From Alishewanella longhuensis (lineage in GTDB: Bacteria > Pseudomonadota > Gammaproteobacteria > Enterobacterales > Alteromonadaceae), in contig NZ_BNAO01000009.1 in NCBI RefSeq assembly GCF_014653435.1, forward strand, positions 138,770-177,588: DNA of 38,819 bases, written 5' to 3'. Below the pieces are notes generated by a model that worked only from the letters and a program-made list of their open reading frames with translations, did not search any database and was not told where the DNA came from. This document shows positions 24,710-33,320 of this stretch, piece by piece (position 1 is the stretch's first letter; the number at the start of each line of letters is the position of its first letter). The translations under genes were made by a program, and so were the position numbers.

Positions 24710-25835
24710 AACTGGCCTCCGTCATTGCAGCAAGTTGTCGTTCTAATTGCTGTACGCTCTGCAATACCGGCAGTGTTGGCTGGCTTACTGCAGCTTTAGC
24801 TAAAGCCACCAACTGACTACTAGCCTGCTGCACTGCAGTACTATCAGCCATAAAATAGCGTTGTAATAAATCACTGGCCTGGCGCAATGCCGCTTGATAA
24901 ACCTCTGGCTGCTGCTGCAATAACGCCATCTCAGCTAACATTAATTGCTGCTGCAAACTTAAACTGACGGTAACTTGCTGTTCGCTGGTCAGGCTATAAA
25001 AATCGTCTGGCAAAGTAGCGCGTACCTGAAACAGCTTACTCCAGCTTTGCTGCCAATAAGCCGCCAAATTTTGCCGCCAATTGGCTAGTTCAGCATCAGG
25101 TTGGGGCAAGCTGATGAGTTGCTCTTGCTGTTGCTTTAACGGCAATTGGCTACTTTGCAAGCGCAATTGGGCCAACTGCAGATGTACGCTAGTGACATCG
25201 GGCAAGCTGAGTTTTTGCAAAGCGGTAAGATCCGTAGTGATGGCTTGGCGCACCACCAGTAAGGCCGGGTTATTTAACTCAGTAAGTTGCTTATCAGCCG
25301 CTTGCAGTAAGGCTATCGCACTTGCTACATCTTGCTGTAATACCAGATTCTGACTCGCGCGCTGCAGTAAAAACCGCACTTCCATTAACATCCAATGCTG
25401 TGGCGGTGCGCTTTCGCTTTGCTGAATTTGTTGCCGTAGCGCCTGCACCTGTAATTGCAATTGCTCGGTATATTGTTGCTGTAGCTGTACTTGTTGCTGC
25501 TGCCAACTGCTTAACTGCTGCTGTTGTGCTGCTAGTGCTGCAGTTTGTTGTTCTGTCGCAGCGCTTAATAATTGCTGTACTCGTTGTTCAGTACTTTGCC
25601 CAGCTTGGGCAGTTTGCAGTTGTTGCTGCTGCACTTGCAGCCATTGTGGCCAGAGCCAATAAGCAGCCGCTGCAATACCTGTCGCCATTAGCAGTCCCAA
25701 GAGCAATGCCAGCCAGGCAAGGGCATTACTGTTTTTTATCACTGGCGCTGTTTGCTCTGCCTCTAGCTCCGCTTTTAGCTCTGCTAATGGGGCCTCCACT
25801 TCAGTGGTTTTAGCAGTTATTATTTGTTCACTCAT
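24702..25835 (-). CDS. hemX: HemX, membrane-anchored glutamine-rich protein of heme operon
   Basis: 377 residues. A cytosolic acidic N-terminus precedes one membrane helix (about 38-66, LAWLALLLGLLMATGIAAAA), then a long Gln-rich coiled coil (70-145, many Q runs) and a helical C-terminal domain starting PQHWMLMEVRFLLQRASQNL. This is the HemX family, often named 'uroporphyrinogen-III methyltransferase' in databases although it lacks that enzyme's domain. It overlaps hemD by 4 bases (ATGA) and hemY by 8. It probably organises heme-synthesis enzymes at the membrane (inference). Confidence 0.93.
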   Translation of the reverse strand: MSEQIITAKTTEVEAPLAELKAELEAEQTAPVIKNSNALAWLALLLGLLMATGIAAAAYWLWPQWLQVQQQQLQTAQAGQSTEQRVQQLLSAATEQQTAALAAQQQQLSSWQQQQVQLQQQYTEQLQLQVQALRQQIQQSESAPPQHWMLMEVRFLLQRASQNLVLQQDVASAIALLQAADKQLTELNNPALLVVRQAITTDLTALQKLSLPDVTSVHLQLAQLRLQSSQLPLKQQQEQLISLPQPDAELANWRQNLAAYWQQSWSKLFQVRATLPDDFYSLTSEQQVTVSLSLQQQLMLAEMALLQQQPEVYQAALRQASDLLQRYFMADSTAVQQASSQLVALAKAAVSQPTLPVLQSVQQLERQLAAMTEASYE

Positions 25836-26569
25836 AGCACGTCCTTCTTAAACTGCTTAATAGCATCCAGCAAGGCATCATCGTTCGCACTGCTGGCCAG
25901 ATGAATACGTCGCGGTAAGATACCCAATGCCAGTGCACTGTCGCGCGCTCTGGGGCTGACCAGGATCCAGTGTTGCTGGCAAAGCCAGCTGTGTTGCTCG
26001 CTGGGCACTAAACTAAAGATCCGCTGCAAAATTTCGTTGCTGGTAGCAACAATACAATGTATTGCCTGTTGCTGCCATTGCTTACACAGTTGCGCACCAT
26101 CTAAAGGTAAGGGGATCCGGCTGTAACTTTGTACGTATCGCACTAAAGCTCCACGCCCTGTTAATGTTTGCTTGATAAGCTCTCGTCCGGCATTACCCCT
26201 CACCACCACGATCTGCTTACCTGCAACCTGTTGTAACTCCGCTAAGCTAAGCAGACCTTCGCTGCGCTGATCTTGCGGCACTATCACCGGGCGCCCAGCC
26301 CAACGCGCCAGCGCTGCTGCAGTCGTCTCGCCTACCGCTAATAAAGGCGCAGTAATATCAGCAGCTGACATCTGTTGCTCTAGCGTGTGCACGGCACTTA
26401 AACTAACAAAAATTAATAACTCCGCCTGCGTCAGCAGCTTAATATCTCTGGCTTTTAACTGCACCATTTGCGTGGTGATTACAGGTTGATATAGATAGCC
26501 AATATCATGGCTATCCAAGGCTTCCAGTAAATGATCGGCTTTGCCGGCAGGACGGGTAATTAAAAACAT
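25832..26569 (-). CDS. hemD: Uroporphyrinogen-III synthase
   Basis: Closes hydroxymethylbilane to uroporphyrinogen III with inversion of ring D. 245 residues, the usual size. Family features are FLITRPAGKADHLLEAL at the start, FVSLSAVHTLEQ (about 54-65), AVGETTAAAL (about 77-86), RGNAGRELIKQTL and VATSNEILQRIF. The sequence of this enzyme is poorly conserved in general, but its position directly after hemC (8-base gap) and before hemX supports the call. Confidence 0.93.
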   Translation of the reverse strand: MFLITRPAGKADHLLEALDSHDIGYLYQPVITTQMVQLKARDIKLLTQAELLIFVSLSAVHTLEQQMSAADITAPLLAVGETTAAALARWAGRPVIVPQDQRSEGLLSLAELQQVAGKQIVVVRGNAGRELIKQTLTGRGALVRYVQSYSRIPLPLDGAQLCKQWQQQAIHCIVATSNEILQRIFSLVPSEQHSWLCQQHWILVSPRARDSALALGILPRRIHLASSANDDALLDAIKQFKKDVL

Positions 26570-26577
26570 AGTCTGTT

Positions 26578-27504
26578 TCAGCTTCCGTGATAAACGGCGT
26601 TTAGAATGTCACCCGCACCGGCCGCTAACAAGCGCTCAGCCAGCTGCTGACCCAATTGCTCCGCTTGCGCCACAGAGCCCTTTAGCTCATCGCGAATAAT
26701 TTGTTGGCCATCCAATGACCCGACTAAACCTCTGAGCCAGAGTTCATCGCCATCTTGCACAGCAAAAGCACCAATAGGTACCTGACAACCGCCTTGTAAT
26801 CGACGATTCATGGCCCGCTCGGCCAAAACACTATGCCGGGTAATGCTATGTTCCAGCGGCGCCAAAAGTGCCTGCACGGCGTTATCGTCGCTACGGCATT
26901 CTATACCCACTGCGCCCTGGCCATTGGCGGGTAAACTCAGCTCTACCGGTAAATAGCTGGCAATACGCGCAGCAAAACCTAAACGAATTAAGCCTGCCGC
27001 CGCCAGAATAATGGCCGCAAACTCACCGTTATCCAGTTTGCTTAAACGGGTATTCACATTGCCACGCAAATCGCGGACCTGTAAATCAGGCCTTAAGGCC
27101 TTTAACTGGCATTGACGACGCAAGCTGGAAGTGCCAACCACAGCACCGGCTGGCAATTGCGCCAACGAAGAAAACTGATTAGACACAAAGGCATCGCGCG
27201 GATCTTCCCGCTCGCAAATGGTGCTAAGCATTAAACCTGGCGGAAACTCCACCGGAACATCCTTCATGCTATGCACGGCAATATCGGCACGGCCCTCTAA
27301 AATAGCAGTTTCCAACTCTTTTACGAACAAACCTTTGCCACCAATTTTCGCCAATGGCGTATCGAGGATTTTATCGCCCTGGGTAGACATCGGCACCAAC
27401 TCAACCTGCAATCTTGGATGATGCTTAATTAATTCGGCTTTAACAAACTCAGCTTGCCACAGCGCCAGCGCGCTTTTGCGGGTAGCAATACGGATAAGTT
27501 GCAT
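26578..27504 (-). CDS. hemC: Porphobilinogen deaminase (hydroxymethylbilane synthase)
   Basis: Joins four porphobilinogen units to hydroxymethylbilane using a dipyrromethane cofactor bound to a cysteine, here C240 in [12 protein letters not shown]. Other signatures: [18 protein letters not shown] (5-22), AVHSMKDVP (76-84), the substrate-binding arginines in [20 protein letters not shown], and [12 protein letters not shown]. 308 residues, as in E. coli. GAGGA lies 8 bases before the ATG. The first of hemC-hemD-hemX-hemY, and probably read from the cyaY promoter as well, since cyaY, the esterase and hemC are nearly abutting. Confidence 0.97.
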   Translation of the reverse strand: MQLIRIATRKSALALWQAEFVKAELIKHHPRLQVELVPMSTQGDKILDTPLAKIGGKGLFVKELETAILEGRADIAVHSMKDVPVEFPPGLMLSTICEREDPRDAFVSNQFSSLAQLPAGAVVGTSSLRRQCQLKALRPDLQVRDLRGNVNTRLSKLDNGEFAAIILAAAGLIRLGFAARIASYLPVELSLPANGQGAVGIECRSDDNAVQALLAPLEHSITRHSVLAERAMNRRLQGGCQVPIGAFAVQDGDELWLRGLVGSLDGQQIIRDELKGSVAQAEQLGQQLAERLLAAGAGDILNAVYHGS

Positions 27505-27508
27505 AGTA

Positions 27509-28189
27509 TTAATCCTCGGCTTTAGCTAGCAGCCGACTTTGTATAAAACGGCTTATTTCGTCAATCTCTTGCGCACAAACACTGTGCGGCATGCGGTAAT
27601 CACGCCAGCTTACGCTAAAACCCGCGGCTTTGTATGCTTGGTAAGCCTGTTGACCAGCGGCTAATGGCACGACCGGATCCTGAGTACCATGGGCAATAAA
27701 CACCGGCGTATTTTTATTATGCGTCAGTTGTTCGGCCGCCAGCTTTTCCGGGCATGCCATATAGGTCGATAACGCCATAAAGCCGGCTAATTTATAGGGC
27801 AGCCTTGGCAATAAATGTAAAGTGATCACGCCGCCCTGACTAAAACCAGCCAGCATAATGCGCTCACTGGGTATGTCTTCGCTAATGAGTTTATCCAACA
27901 AGGCTTTAACGGCTTCTGCCGATTGCCTTACACCCGCTTCATCTGCGCGGTTGGTCAGATCCATAGTTTTAATATCGTACCAAGCCCGCATCCGCATGCC
28001 ACCGTTAATGGTTACCGGGATCTCTGGTGCATGTGGAAATAAAAAGCGAATACCGGCATTAGCCGGTAAGCGTAACTCTGGCACTATGGGTGAGAATCCA
28101 TGGCCGGAATCACCTAACCCATGTAACCAAACAACGACCGCCTGCGGTTTGCCTTGTGCTGGCACATCAACAAAAGGAAGTAATGCCAT
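27509..28189 (-). CDS. Alpha/beta-hydrolase carboxylesterase (acyl-protein-thioesterase-like)
   Basis: 226 residues of the phospholipase/carboxylesterase family. The nucleophile serine is in GFSQGG (about 114-119), the acid is the aspartate in HGTQDPVVP and the histidine is in [19 protein letters not shown] is the oxyanion region. No signal peptide, so cytoplasmic. It begins one base after the cyaY stop and ends 4 bases before hemC, so it is in the same transcript. It occupies the place where cyaA (adenylate cyclase) lies between hemC and cyaY in E. coli and relatives. The substrate is unknown; related enzymes hydrolyse short-chain esters or acyl groups. Confidence 0.92.
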   Translation of the reverse strand: MALLPFVDVPAQGKPQAVVVWLHGLGDSGHGFSPIVPELRLPANAGIRFLFPHAPEIPVTINGGMRMRAWYDIKTMDLTNRADEAGVRQSAEAVKALLDKLISEDIPSERIMLAGFSQGGVITLHLLPRLPYKLAGFMALSTYMACPEKLAAEQLTHNKNTPVFIAHGTQDPVVPLAAGQQAYQAYKAAGFSVSWRDYRMPHSVCAQEIDEISRFIQSRLLAKAED

Positions 28190-28190
28190 C

Positions 28191-28511
28191 TTATTGCGGT
28201 CCTAATACAACTGATACACCGGCTTGCTTTGACGCAGCGTCATTTAAGAGTTGCCAGAATTCCGTACCGGTGCGGTTATCAATCCACTGGCCGTCACGCC
28301 ATTCAAAATGATGACCATTAAACTTAGTGGCTACCCAAAGCTGCTGTAACGGTGGTTGTTTATTAATAATGATTTTGCTGTTGTCAGGAAAGGTAATAGC
28401 GAGCAGACCACCATTTGACTCGTAATCCAGATCAAGCTCTTGTTGCTCGATACCTTCTTCCACGGCCAGTAACATCTGGTCAGTTAATTCTTCATATTCT
28501 AGATCATTCAT
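28191..28511 (-). CDS. cyaY: CyaY, bacterial frataxin
   Basis: Iron-binding regulator of iron-sulfur cluster assembly, acting on the IscS/IscU machinery. 106 residues from the ATG at 28511, the same length as E. coli CyaY. The N-terminal helix carries an acidic ridge (MNDLEYEELTDQMLLAVEEG), and the beta-sheet holds LAITFPDNSKIIINKQPPLQ and WVATKFNGHHFEW. An upstream in-frame ATG at 28562 would add 17 basic residues without family match, while AGGTGA lies 6 bases before 28511, so the shorter form is preferred. It is divergent from lptM-lysA-dapF, the classical gammaproteobacterial arrangement. Confidence 0.96.
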   Translation of the reverse strand: MNDLEYEELTDQMLLAVEEGIEQQELDLDYESNGGLLAITFPDNSKIIINKQPPLQQLWVATKFNGHHFEWRDGQWIDNRTGTEFWQLLNDAASKQAGVSVVLGPQ

Positions 28512-28584
28512 CTGCTTCACCTGTTTGCTTTTACTGCTAAGGATGCGATTATAGAGCGTCAATTAATTAATGAAATAAAAAACC

Positions 28585-28758
28585 ATGCACGCTCAGCGAA
28601 TTTCACGCTCGTTATGCCTGCTGCTTAGCGGGCTTTTATGCACTGCGCTGTTAAGCGCTTGCGGCCAGAAAGGTCCGCTTACCATACCACAGCCCAAGCC
28701 GGAAGTGGCAGAGCCGCAGCCGCAAAAGATAACCGAACCAACAGAACAGCAAGGGTGA
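28585..28758 (+). CDS. lptM: LptM (YifL), small LPS-transport-associated lipoprotein
   Basis: 57 residues. A basic N-terminus, a hydrophobic signal (about 10-25) and a lipobox LLSAC with the lipidated C26, followed by GQKGPL, the hallmark of the family. A short proline-rich tail follows (PQPKPEVAEPQPQ). E. coli LptM assists correct disulfide formation and assembly of the LptD/LptE translocon in the outer membrane. The stop codon overlaps the lysA start region. Too short for many gene callers, but the lipobox and the fixed place before lysA/dapF make it convincing. Confidence 0.93.
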   Translation: MHAQRISRSLCLLLSGLLCTALLSACGQKGPLTIPQPKPEVAEPQPQKITEPTEQQG

Positions 28759-28763
28759 CCAGA

Positions 28764-30020
28764 TTGGATTACTTTAATTATCAGGGTGATACATTATTCG
28801 CCGAACAAGTTGCACTACCCACTATCGCTGCCAATTACGGCACCCCAACCTATGTTTATTCGAAAGCCACTATTGAAAAACACTATCATGCTTTCGCGGA
28901 TGCTGCGGCAGCACATCCACATAGCTTGGTGTGCTACGCAGTAAAAGCCAATAGCAATTTAGCCGTATTAAATGTACTCGCGAAACTCGGTAGCGGTTTT
29001 GATCTGGTTTCCGGCGGTGAATTACGCCGGGTGATTGCCGCCGGCGGCGATCCTGCCAAAGTAGTATTCTCTGGCGTGGGCAAGACGGCAGACGAAATGC
29101 GTTTTGCACTGCAGCTGGGTATTAAATGTTTTAATGTTGAATCGGTAAGCGAGCTGCATCGCTTGCAAGAGGTAGCGCAAAGTCTGGGTAAAAAAGCACC
29201 GGTATCGCTTAGAGTAAACCCTGATATCGATGCCAAAACCCACCCCTATATTTCGACCGGTTTAAAAGCCAATAAATTTGGTATCGATATTCTATTAGCG
29301 CCGGATATTTACCGGGCAGCGCGTGAGCTAAGCCATATTGAGTTAGTGGGTGTTGATTGCCATATCGGCTCACAACTGACTGAAACCCAACCATTTCTAG
29401 AAGCTTTAGAAAAATTACTGCATTTAATTGATGTCCTAAAAGCAGATGGCATTCAGTTAAAACATATCGATATTGGTGGTGGCCTTGGCGTAACTTATGA
29501 TCAAGAACAACCGCCTTTACCCGCAGATTACATTAGCAAAGTGGTTGCTCGTTTAAGCAGCTACCCAGAGCTGGAACTTATTATGGAGCCAGGCCGCGCC
29601 ATTATGGCCAACGCCGGGATTCTGCTAACCAAAGTCGAGTTTTTAAAACCGGGTCAAGAAAAGCACTTTGCTATTGTTGACGCAGCAATGAACGATTTAA
29701 TTCGCCCAGCGCTATACAGCGCTTGGATGAATATTGTACCGGTAGTGTTAAACAACACTCTGGGCAAACAACTTTATGATGTGGTGGGGCCGGTGTGCGA
29801 AACCGGCGATTTTCTTGGTAAAGATCGCGAGTTAGCGATAAGCGAAGGCGATCTGCTGGCCGTGCGCTCTGCGGGTGCCTATGGCTTTACCATGAGCTCT
29901 AATTATAACAGCCGGCCAAGAGCCGCAGAAATTATGGTCGATGGTGAGCGTTGCCACCTAATCCGCGCCAGAGAGCAATGGCAGGATCTCTGGCAGGGCG
30001 AACAGATTCTGGCAGACTAA
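28764..30020 (+). CDS. lysA: Diaminopimelate decarboxylase LysA
   Basis: PLP enzyme giving lysine from meso-diaminopimelate, last step of the pathway. The PLP lysine is in VCYAVKANSN; other signatures are CHIGSQ, DIGGGLGV, EPGRAI and VGPVCETGDFL. I choose TTG 28764 (start reading (M)DYFNYQGD, as in related LysA proteins), with AAGGGTGA 5 bases upstream. A GTG at 28755 is an alternative. The frame stays open far upstream (to 28638), but that part overlaps lptM in another frame and has no LysA similarity. 418 residues, normal length. Followed by dapF after 15 bases. Confidence 0.95.
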   Translation: MDYFNYQGDTLFAEQVALPTIAANYGTPTYVYSKATIEKHYHAFADAAAAHPHSLVCYAVKANSNLAVLNVLAKLGSGFDLVSGGELRRVIAAGGDPAKVVFSGVGKTADEMRFALQLGIKCFNVESVSELHRLQEVAQSLGKKAPVSLRVNPDIDAKTHPYISTGLKANKFGIDILLAPDIYRAARELSHIELVGVDCHIGSQLTETQPFLEALEKLLHLIDVLKADGIQLKHIDIGGGLGVTYDQEQPPLPADYISKVVARLSSYPELELIMEPGRAIMANAGILLTKVEFLKPGQEKHFAIVDAAMNDLIRPALYSAWMNIVPVVLNNTLGKQLYDVVGPVCETGDFLGKDRELAISEGDLLAVRSAGAYGFTMSSNYNSRPRAAEIMVDGERCHLIRAREQWQDLWQGEQILAD

Positions 30021-30035
30021 GTATTTAAGGTCATC

Positions 30036-30866
30036 ATGCTTCTTAACTTCACCAAAATGCACGGCCTGGGAAATGACTTTATGATGGTTGACGCCGTCAG
30101 CCAGAATATTTTCCTGACCAAAGAACAAATTAAACAACTCGCCGATCGTAATTTTGGCGTCGGTTTTGACCAGTTATTAATGGTAGAGCCGCCCTATGAT
30201 CCGGACTTGGATTTCCATTACCGAATTTTTAATGCCGATGGTTCTGAGGTAGAGCAATGCGGCAACGGCGCGCGTTGCTTTGCTAAATTTGTGCGCTATC
30301 GCGGGTTAACCAATAAGACCAAAATCAATGTGAGCACTAAGTCGGGTAAGATCACCCTCTATGTCGAGCAAGATGGTCAGGTGACAGTGAATATGGGCAT
30401 ACCGCAATTGGAACCCGCCAAGGTGCCGTTTAAAGCACAAAAGCAGGAAGCTACCTACATTATGCTTACCGAGCAGCAAACCGTATTTTGCGGCGTTGCC
30501 TCGATGGGTAACCCGCATGCCGTATTGGATGTGGAAGATGTGCTGACCGCCGAGGTAAAAACGCTAGGGCCACAATTAGAAACCCATGAGCGTTTTCCGG
30601 AAAAAGCCAATATTGGTTTTATGCAGGTGTTGTCACCACAACATATTAAGCTTAGGGTGTGGGAACGTGGCGCCGGCGAAACCCTGGCCTGTGGTACTGG
30701 AGCCTGTGCTGCGGTAGTCGTGGGCCAACTACAAAAAAAGCTCGGGCAACAGGTACGGGTCGATTTACCTGGTGGTTCCTTGCAAATTCGCTGGAATGGC
30801 CCTGGTCAGCCCGTTAAGATGACTGGCCCGGCAGAACATGTGTTTGATGGACAACTAACCTTATGA
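30036..30866 (+). CDS. dapF: Diaminopimelate epimerase DapF
   Basis: Converts LL- to meso-diaminopimelate for peptidoglycan and lysine. 276 residues, with the two catalytic cysteines at C75 ([11 protein letters not shown]) and C219 ([10 protein letters not shown]). N-terminal [20 protein letters not shown] is the family start. AAGG precedes the ATG. Its stop overlaps the DUF484 start by four bases (ATGA), so the two are coupled. Making the meso form next to lysA, which uses it, is logical. Confidence 0.97.
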   Translation: MLLNFTKMHGLGNDFMMVDAVSQNIFLTKEQIKQLADRNFGVGFDQLLMVEPPYDPDLDFHYRIFNADGSEVEQCGNGARCFAKFVRYRGLTNKTKINVSTKSGKITLYVEQDGQVTVNMGIPQLEPAKVPFKAQKQEATYIMLTEQQTVFCGVASMGNPHAVLDVEDVLTAEVKTLGPQLETHERFPEKANIGFMQVLSPQHIKLRVWERGAGETLACGTGACAAVVVGQLQKKLGQQVRVDLPGGSLQIRWNGPGQPVKMTGPAEHVFDGQLTL

Positions 30867-31537
30867 CAGACAGCCTGATCCAAGAAAAAGAGCTGCTCGC
30901 CGCATCTGTGGTTGAGGACTATTTACAACAAAATCCTGACTTTTTTCAGCATTACCCTACGCTATTACCGCAATTGCGCTTACCGCATCAGCAACGCGGC
31001 ACTGTGAGTTTGGTTGAGCGGCAACTGGAGCTACAACGCGAGAAAATCTATATGCTGGAAGAGGATATTACCCGCTTAATGTCCGTAGCCCGGCAAAACG
31101 AGCATATCTTTATTGCGCTTAATGCGCTGCATATCAGCATTCATCAGGCTACAACCTTTAACGATATTACCGTCGCCTTACAACAATTCGCCGATGCCAT
31201 GCCGCAGGTTAAATACTGCCGTTTACTAGGCTTAGAGCAAGGTAAAGCGAACTTACAACCTCATCAGTTGCTACTTAACCGCCGCTTACAAGCACAAAAC
31301 GTTTACCTTGGCCGGTTAAATCAGGAAGAGCAGCAAGGTCTGTTCCCGGCACAGGTGCACTCAGTGGCGCTATTGCGGATCGATAAAAACAACAATGCTG
31401 ATAGCAAGGAGCCCTTGGCTATCTTAGCTTTTGGTAGTGAGCTGGATGATCATTTCCAACCGGGGATGGATGTGTTGTTTTTACGCCATCTGGTTACCTT
31501 GTTAGCCTTGATATTGCCCCCTTATGTCAGTGCCTGA
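30863..31537 (+). CDS. DUF484 family protein (YigA-like), function unknown
   Basis: 224 residues with the DUF484 signature near the start ([20 protein letters not shown]), then an alpha-helical linker rich in Glu and Arg (about 45-75, [17 protein letters not shown]) and a GAF-like C-terminal domain ending in [17 protein letters not shown]. It lies between dapF and xerC as in most Gammaproteobacteria. The gene overlaps dapF by 4 bases and xerC by 14. The function is not known; the constant place next to xerC suggests a tie to chromosome-dimer resolution or cell division, but that is inference. Confidence 0.93.
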   Translation: MTDSLIQEKELLAASVVEDYLQQNPDFFQHYPTLLPQLRLPHQQRGTVSLVERQLELQREKIYMLEEDITRLMSVARQNEHIFIALNALHISIHQATTFNDITVALQQFADAMPQVKYCRLLGLEQGKANLQPHQLLLNRRLQAQNVYLGRLNQEEQQGLFPAQVHSVALLRIDKNNNADSKEPLAILAFGSELDDHFQPGMDVLFLRHLVTLLALILPPYVSA

Positions 31538-32465
31538 GTTACCGTTGCATTGGCTTACGCCAGTGCAACGCTTTCTGGACTACCTGCGATTAGAGCGTGG
31601 TTACAGCAAGCAAACCCTGCAAAGCTACCAACAACAATTAAACAAAATGGCGCAAGCCTGGGCCAACCAAACTGACACGGCCGCCCTTGGTTGGTTTGCG
31701 CTCACCGATAAACAAGTGCAGCGGCAATTACTGCAATTTCGTAAAGAAAATCTTAGTGCCCGCAGCTTAGCCTTAGCCGCGTCAACCCTACGCAGCTTTT
31801 ATCGCTATGCACAGCAAATGGGCCTAACCGAGACGAATCCGGCGCAGTATTTAAAACTGCCCAAAGCCAGCAAAACCCTGCCCAAGCAATTAGAAATTGA
31901 ACAATTAACGCAGCTGCTGAGCTTTGATAGCAGCGAAGATATCCTGGCCTGTCGTGATAAGGCCATGTTAGAGCTGTTTTACTCCTCCGGACTACGTTTA
32001 GCAGAGCTGGTTGCCATTAATTTACCGGATCTTAATCTTAGCGAGGCACAAGTCAGGGTCACGGGTAAAGGCAATAAAACCCGTTTGCTGCCGGTTGGAT
32101 CAGTCGCGATTAAGGCGCTAAAAGCCTGGCTGGCGCAACGACCTGCCTTACTTAGCCCAGAATTGCCGCTAGCAGAGCAACAAGCTCTGTTCTTAAGTAT
32201 TGAGCGAAAACGTATCTCGCCAAGGCAAGTGCGGGAGCGGGTGCTGCACTGGGCTAAACAGCAAGGCCTGGGCCAGCATTTACACCCGCATATGCTCCGT
32301 CACTCCTTTGCCAGCCATTTATTGCAATCCAGTGGTGACCTGCGCGGCGTACAAGAGTTATTAGGCCATGCCAATTTAAGTACCACCCAGGTGTATACCC
32401 ATTTAGATTTTCAACACTTGGCGAAGGTGTACGATAGCGCCCACCCACGGGCGAGGAAAAAATAA
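31524..32465 (+). CDS. xerC: Tyrosine recombinase XerC
   Basis: Resolves chromosome dimers at dif together with XerD and FtsK. 313 residues: N-terminal core-binding SAM-like domain (about 11-100) and catalytic domain (about 120-305) with R158 (SSGLRLAEL), K182 (TGKGNKTR), H256 and R259 (HMLRHSFASH), H282 (GHANLSTTQ) and nucleophile Y291. Belongs to the dapF-DUF484-xerC-yigB run, overlapping both neighbours. All catalytic residues are present, so the enzyme should be active. Confidence 0.96.
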   Translation: MSVPELPLHWLTPVQRFLDYLRLERGYSKQTLQSYQQQLNKMAQAWANQTDTAALGWFALTDKQVQRQLLQFRKENLSARSLALAASTLRSFYRYAQQMGLTETNPAQYLKLPKASKTLPKQLEIEQLTQLLSFDSSEDILACRDKAMLELFYSSGLRLAELVAINLPDLNLSEAQVRVTGKGNKTRLLPVGSVAIKALKAWLAQRPALLSPELPLAEQQALFLSIERKRISPRQVRERVLHWAKQQGLGQHLHPHMLRHSFASHLLQSSGDLRGVQELLGHANLSTTQVYTHLDFQHLAKVYDSAHPRARKK

Positions 32466-33169
32466 TGCATATTTATAAAGCGCTTAACCCGATATCGGTG
32501 CTGTCTTTTGATTTAGACGATACCTTGTACGACAACAAGCCGGTGATAGCAGCAGCTGAAGCCGCCATGCTAGATAGCCTGACGCAGCATGCTCCCATTA
32601 CTAAAGGTTATGGCAGTGACTTCTGGTGGCAACAACGCCGTTTACTGGCCAAAACTCAGCCGGAGATCCGCCATGATATAGGGCGTTGGCGGTTATTAGG
32701 GATAGAGGCAGGCTTAATCGAACTGGGTTTAATATCGTGCGAAGCCGGTGAAATTGCCGAACTGGCTTACGATGCATTTTGGCAAGCCCGAACAACAATC
32801 AGCATAGCGCCAGACGTAACACAATTACTTACCGAACTCGCCAAACAATACCAACTGATCGCCATTACCAACGGCAATGCCTGTATCAAAAAAATGGGGC
32901 TTGGCGACTTATTTGCTTTTAGCCTGCAAGCAGGCCCAGACGGTAGAATGAAACCCTATCCCGATCTGTTTTTAACTGCTGCAGCGCGACTTAACGTTAA
33001 GCCAGAGGCTATTTTGCATATCGGTGATAGCCATCGCGCTGATGTCCTGGGTGCTTTAAAAGCTGGCTGTCAGGCTGCCTGGCTGGACCACTACCAGCAG
33101 CCGGTTGCTGTGTTACCGCATATCCGGTTAAGTCATTTACAACAGCTACAGCACTTCGCTGTTTCTTAA
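32465..33169 (+). CDS. yigB: HAD-family phosphatase YigB
   Basis: Phosphatase of the haloacid dehalogenase family; the E. coli homologue dephosphorylates FMN and a riboflavin-pathway intermediate. 234 residues with motif I FDLDDTLYDN (nucleophile aspartate), motif II ITNG, motif III lysine in GRMKPYPDLF and motif IV GDSHRADVLGA. Overlaps xerC by one base. Last gene of the lptM-yigB transcription unit; a 151-base gap with the uvrD promoter follows. Confidence 0.93.
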   Translation: MHIYKALNPISVLSFDLDDTLYDNKPVIAAAEAAMLDSLTQHAPITKGYGSDFWWQQRRLLAKTQPEIRHDIGRWRLLGIEAGLIELGLISCEAGEIAELAYDAFWQARTTISIAPDVTQLLTELAKQYQLIAITNGNACIKKMGLGDLFAFSLQAGPDGRMKPYPDLFLTAAARLNVKPEAILHIGDSHRADVLGALKAGCQAAWLDHYQQPVAVLPHIRLSHLQQLQHFAVS

Positions 33170-33262
33170 GCAATGTACTTGTTCTGCCAATGATGCAGCA
33201 AACTGACTAAGACTAAACCGCTAAGCAAAGCCAGTTAACTGGTTATTTATCCACTAATTCCC

Positions 33263-33298
33263 TTGGCCTGCCGAGTGTGCCTGCTATAATGGCAGGCA
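33263..33298 (+). promoter_or_regulatory. uvrD promoter with overlapping palindrome
   Basis: TTGGCC (33263-33268), a 16-base spacer and a perfect TATAAT (33285-33290), 30 bases before the uvrD ATG. A palindrome TGCCTG-N9-CAGGCA (33278-33298) surrounds the -10 box, a good place for a repressor. It resembles an SOS box (CTG...CAG), but the spacer is 9 rather than the usual 10 bases, so LexA control is doubtful. Confidence 0.65.
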
Positions 33299-33320
33299 TG
33301 CTATTTAATGAGACTTTCTG

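Noticed and set aside
25322..25813. Plus-strand 163-residue Ala/Val-rich open frame
   Set aside because: Shadow of the glutamine-rich coiled coil of hemX, caused by repeated CAG/CAA codons.
28638..28763. N-terminal extension of LysA by about 42 residues
   Set aside because: It overlaps lptM in another frame and has no similarity to LysA; the TTG at 28764 has a ribosome site and the expected N-terminus.
33283..33295. Standard LexA (SOS) box at uvrD
   Set aside because: CTG and CAG are separated by 9 bases rather than 10, and the interior is not the usual alternating AT pattern; kept only as a palindrome.
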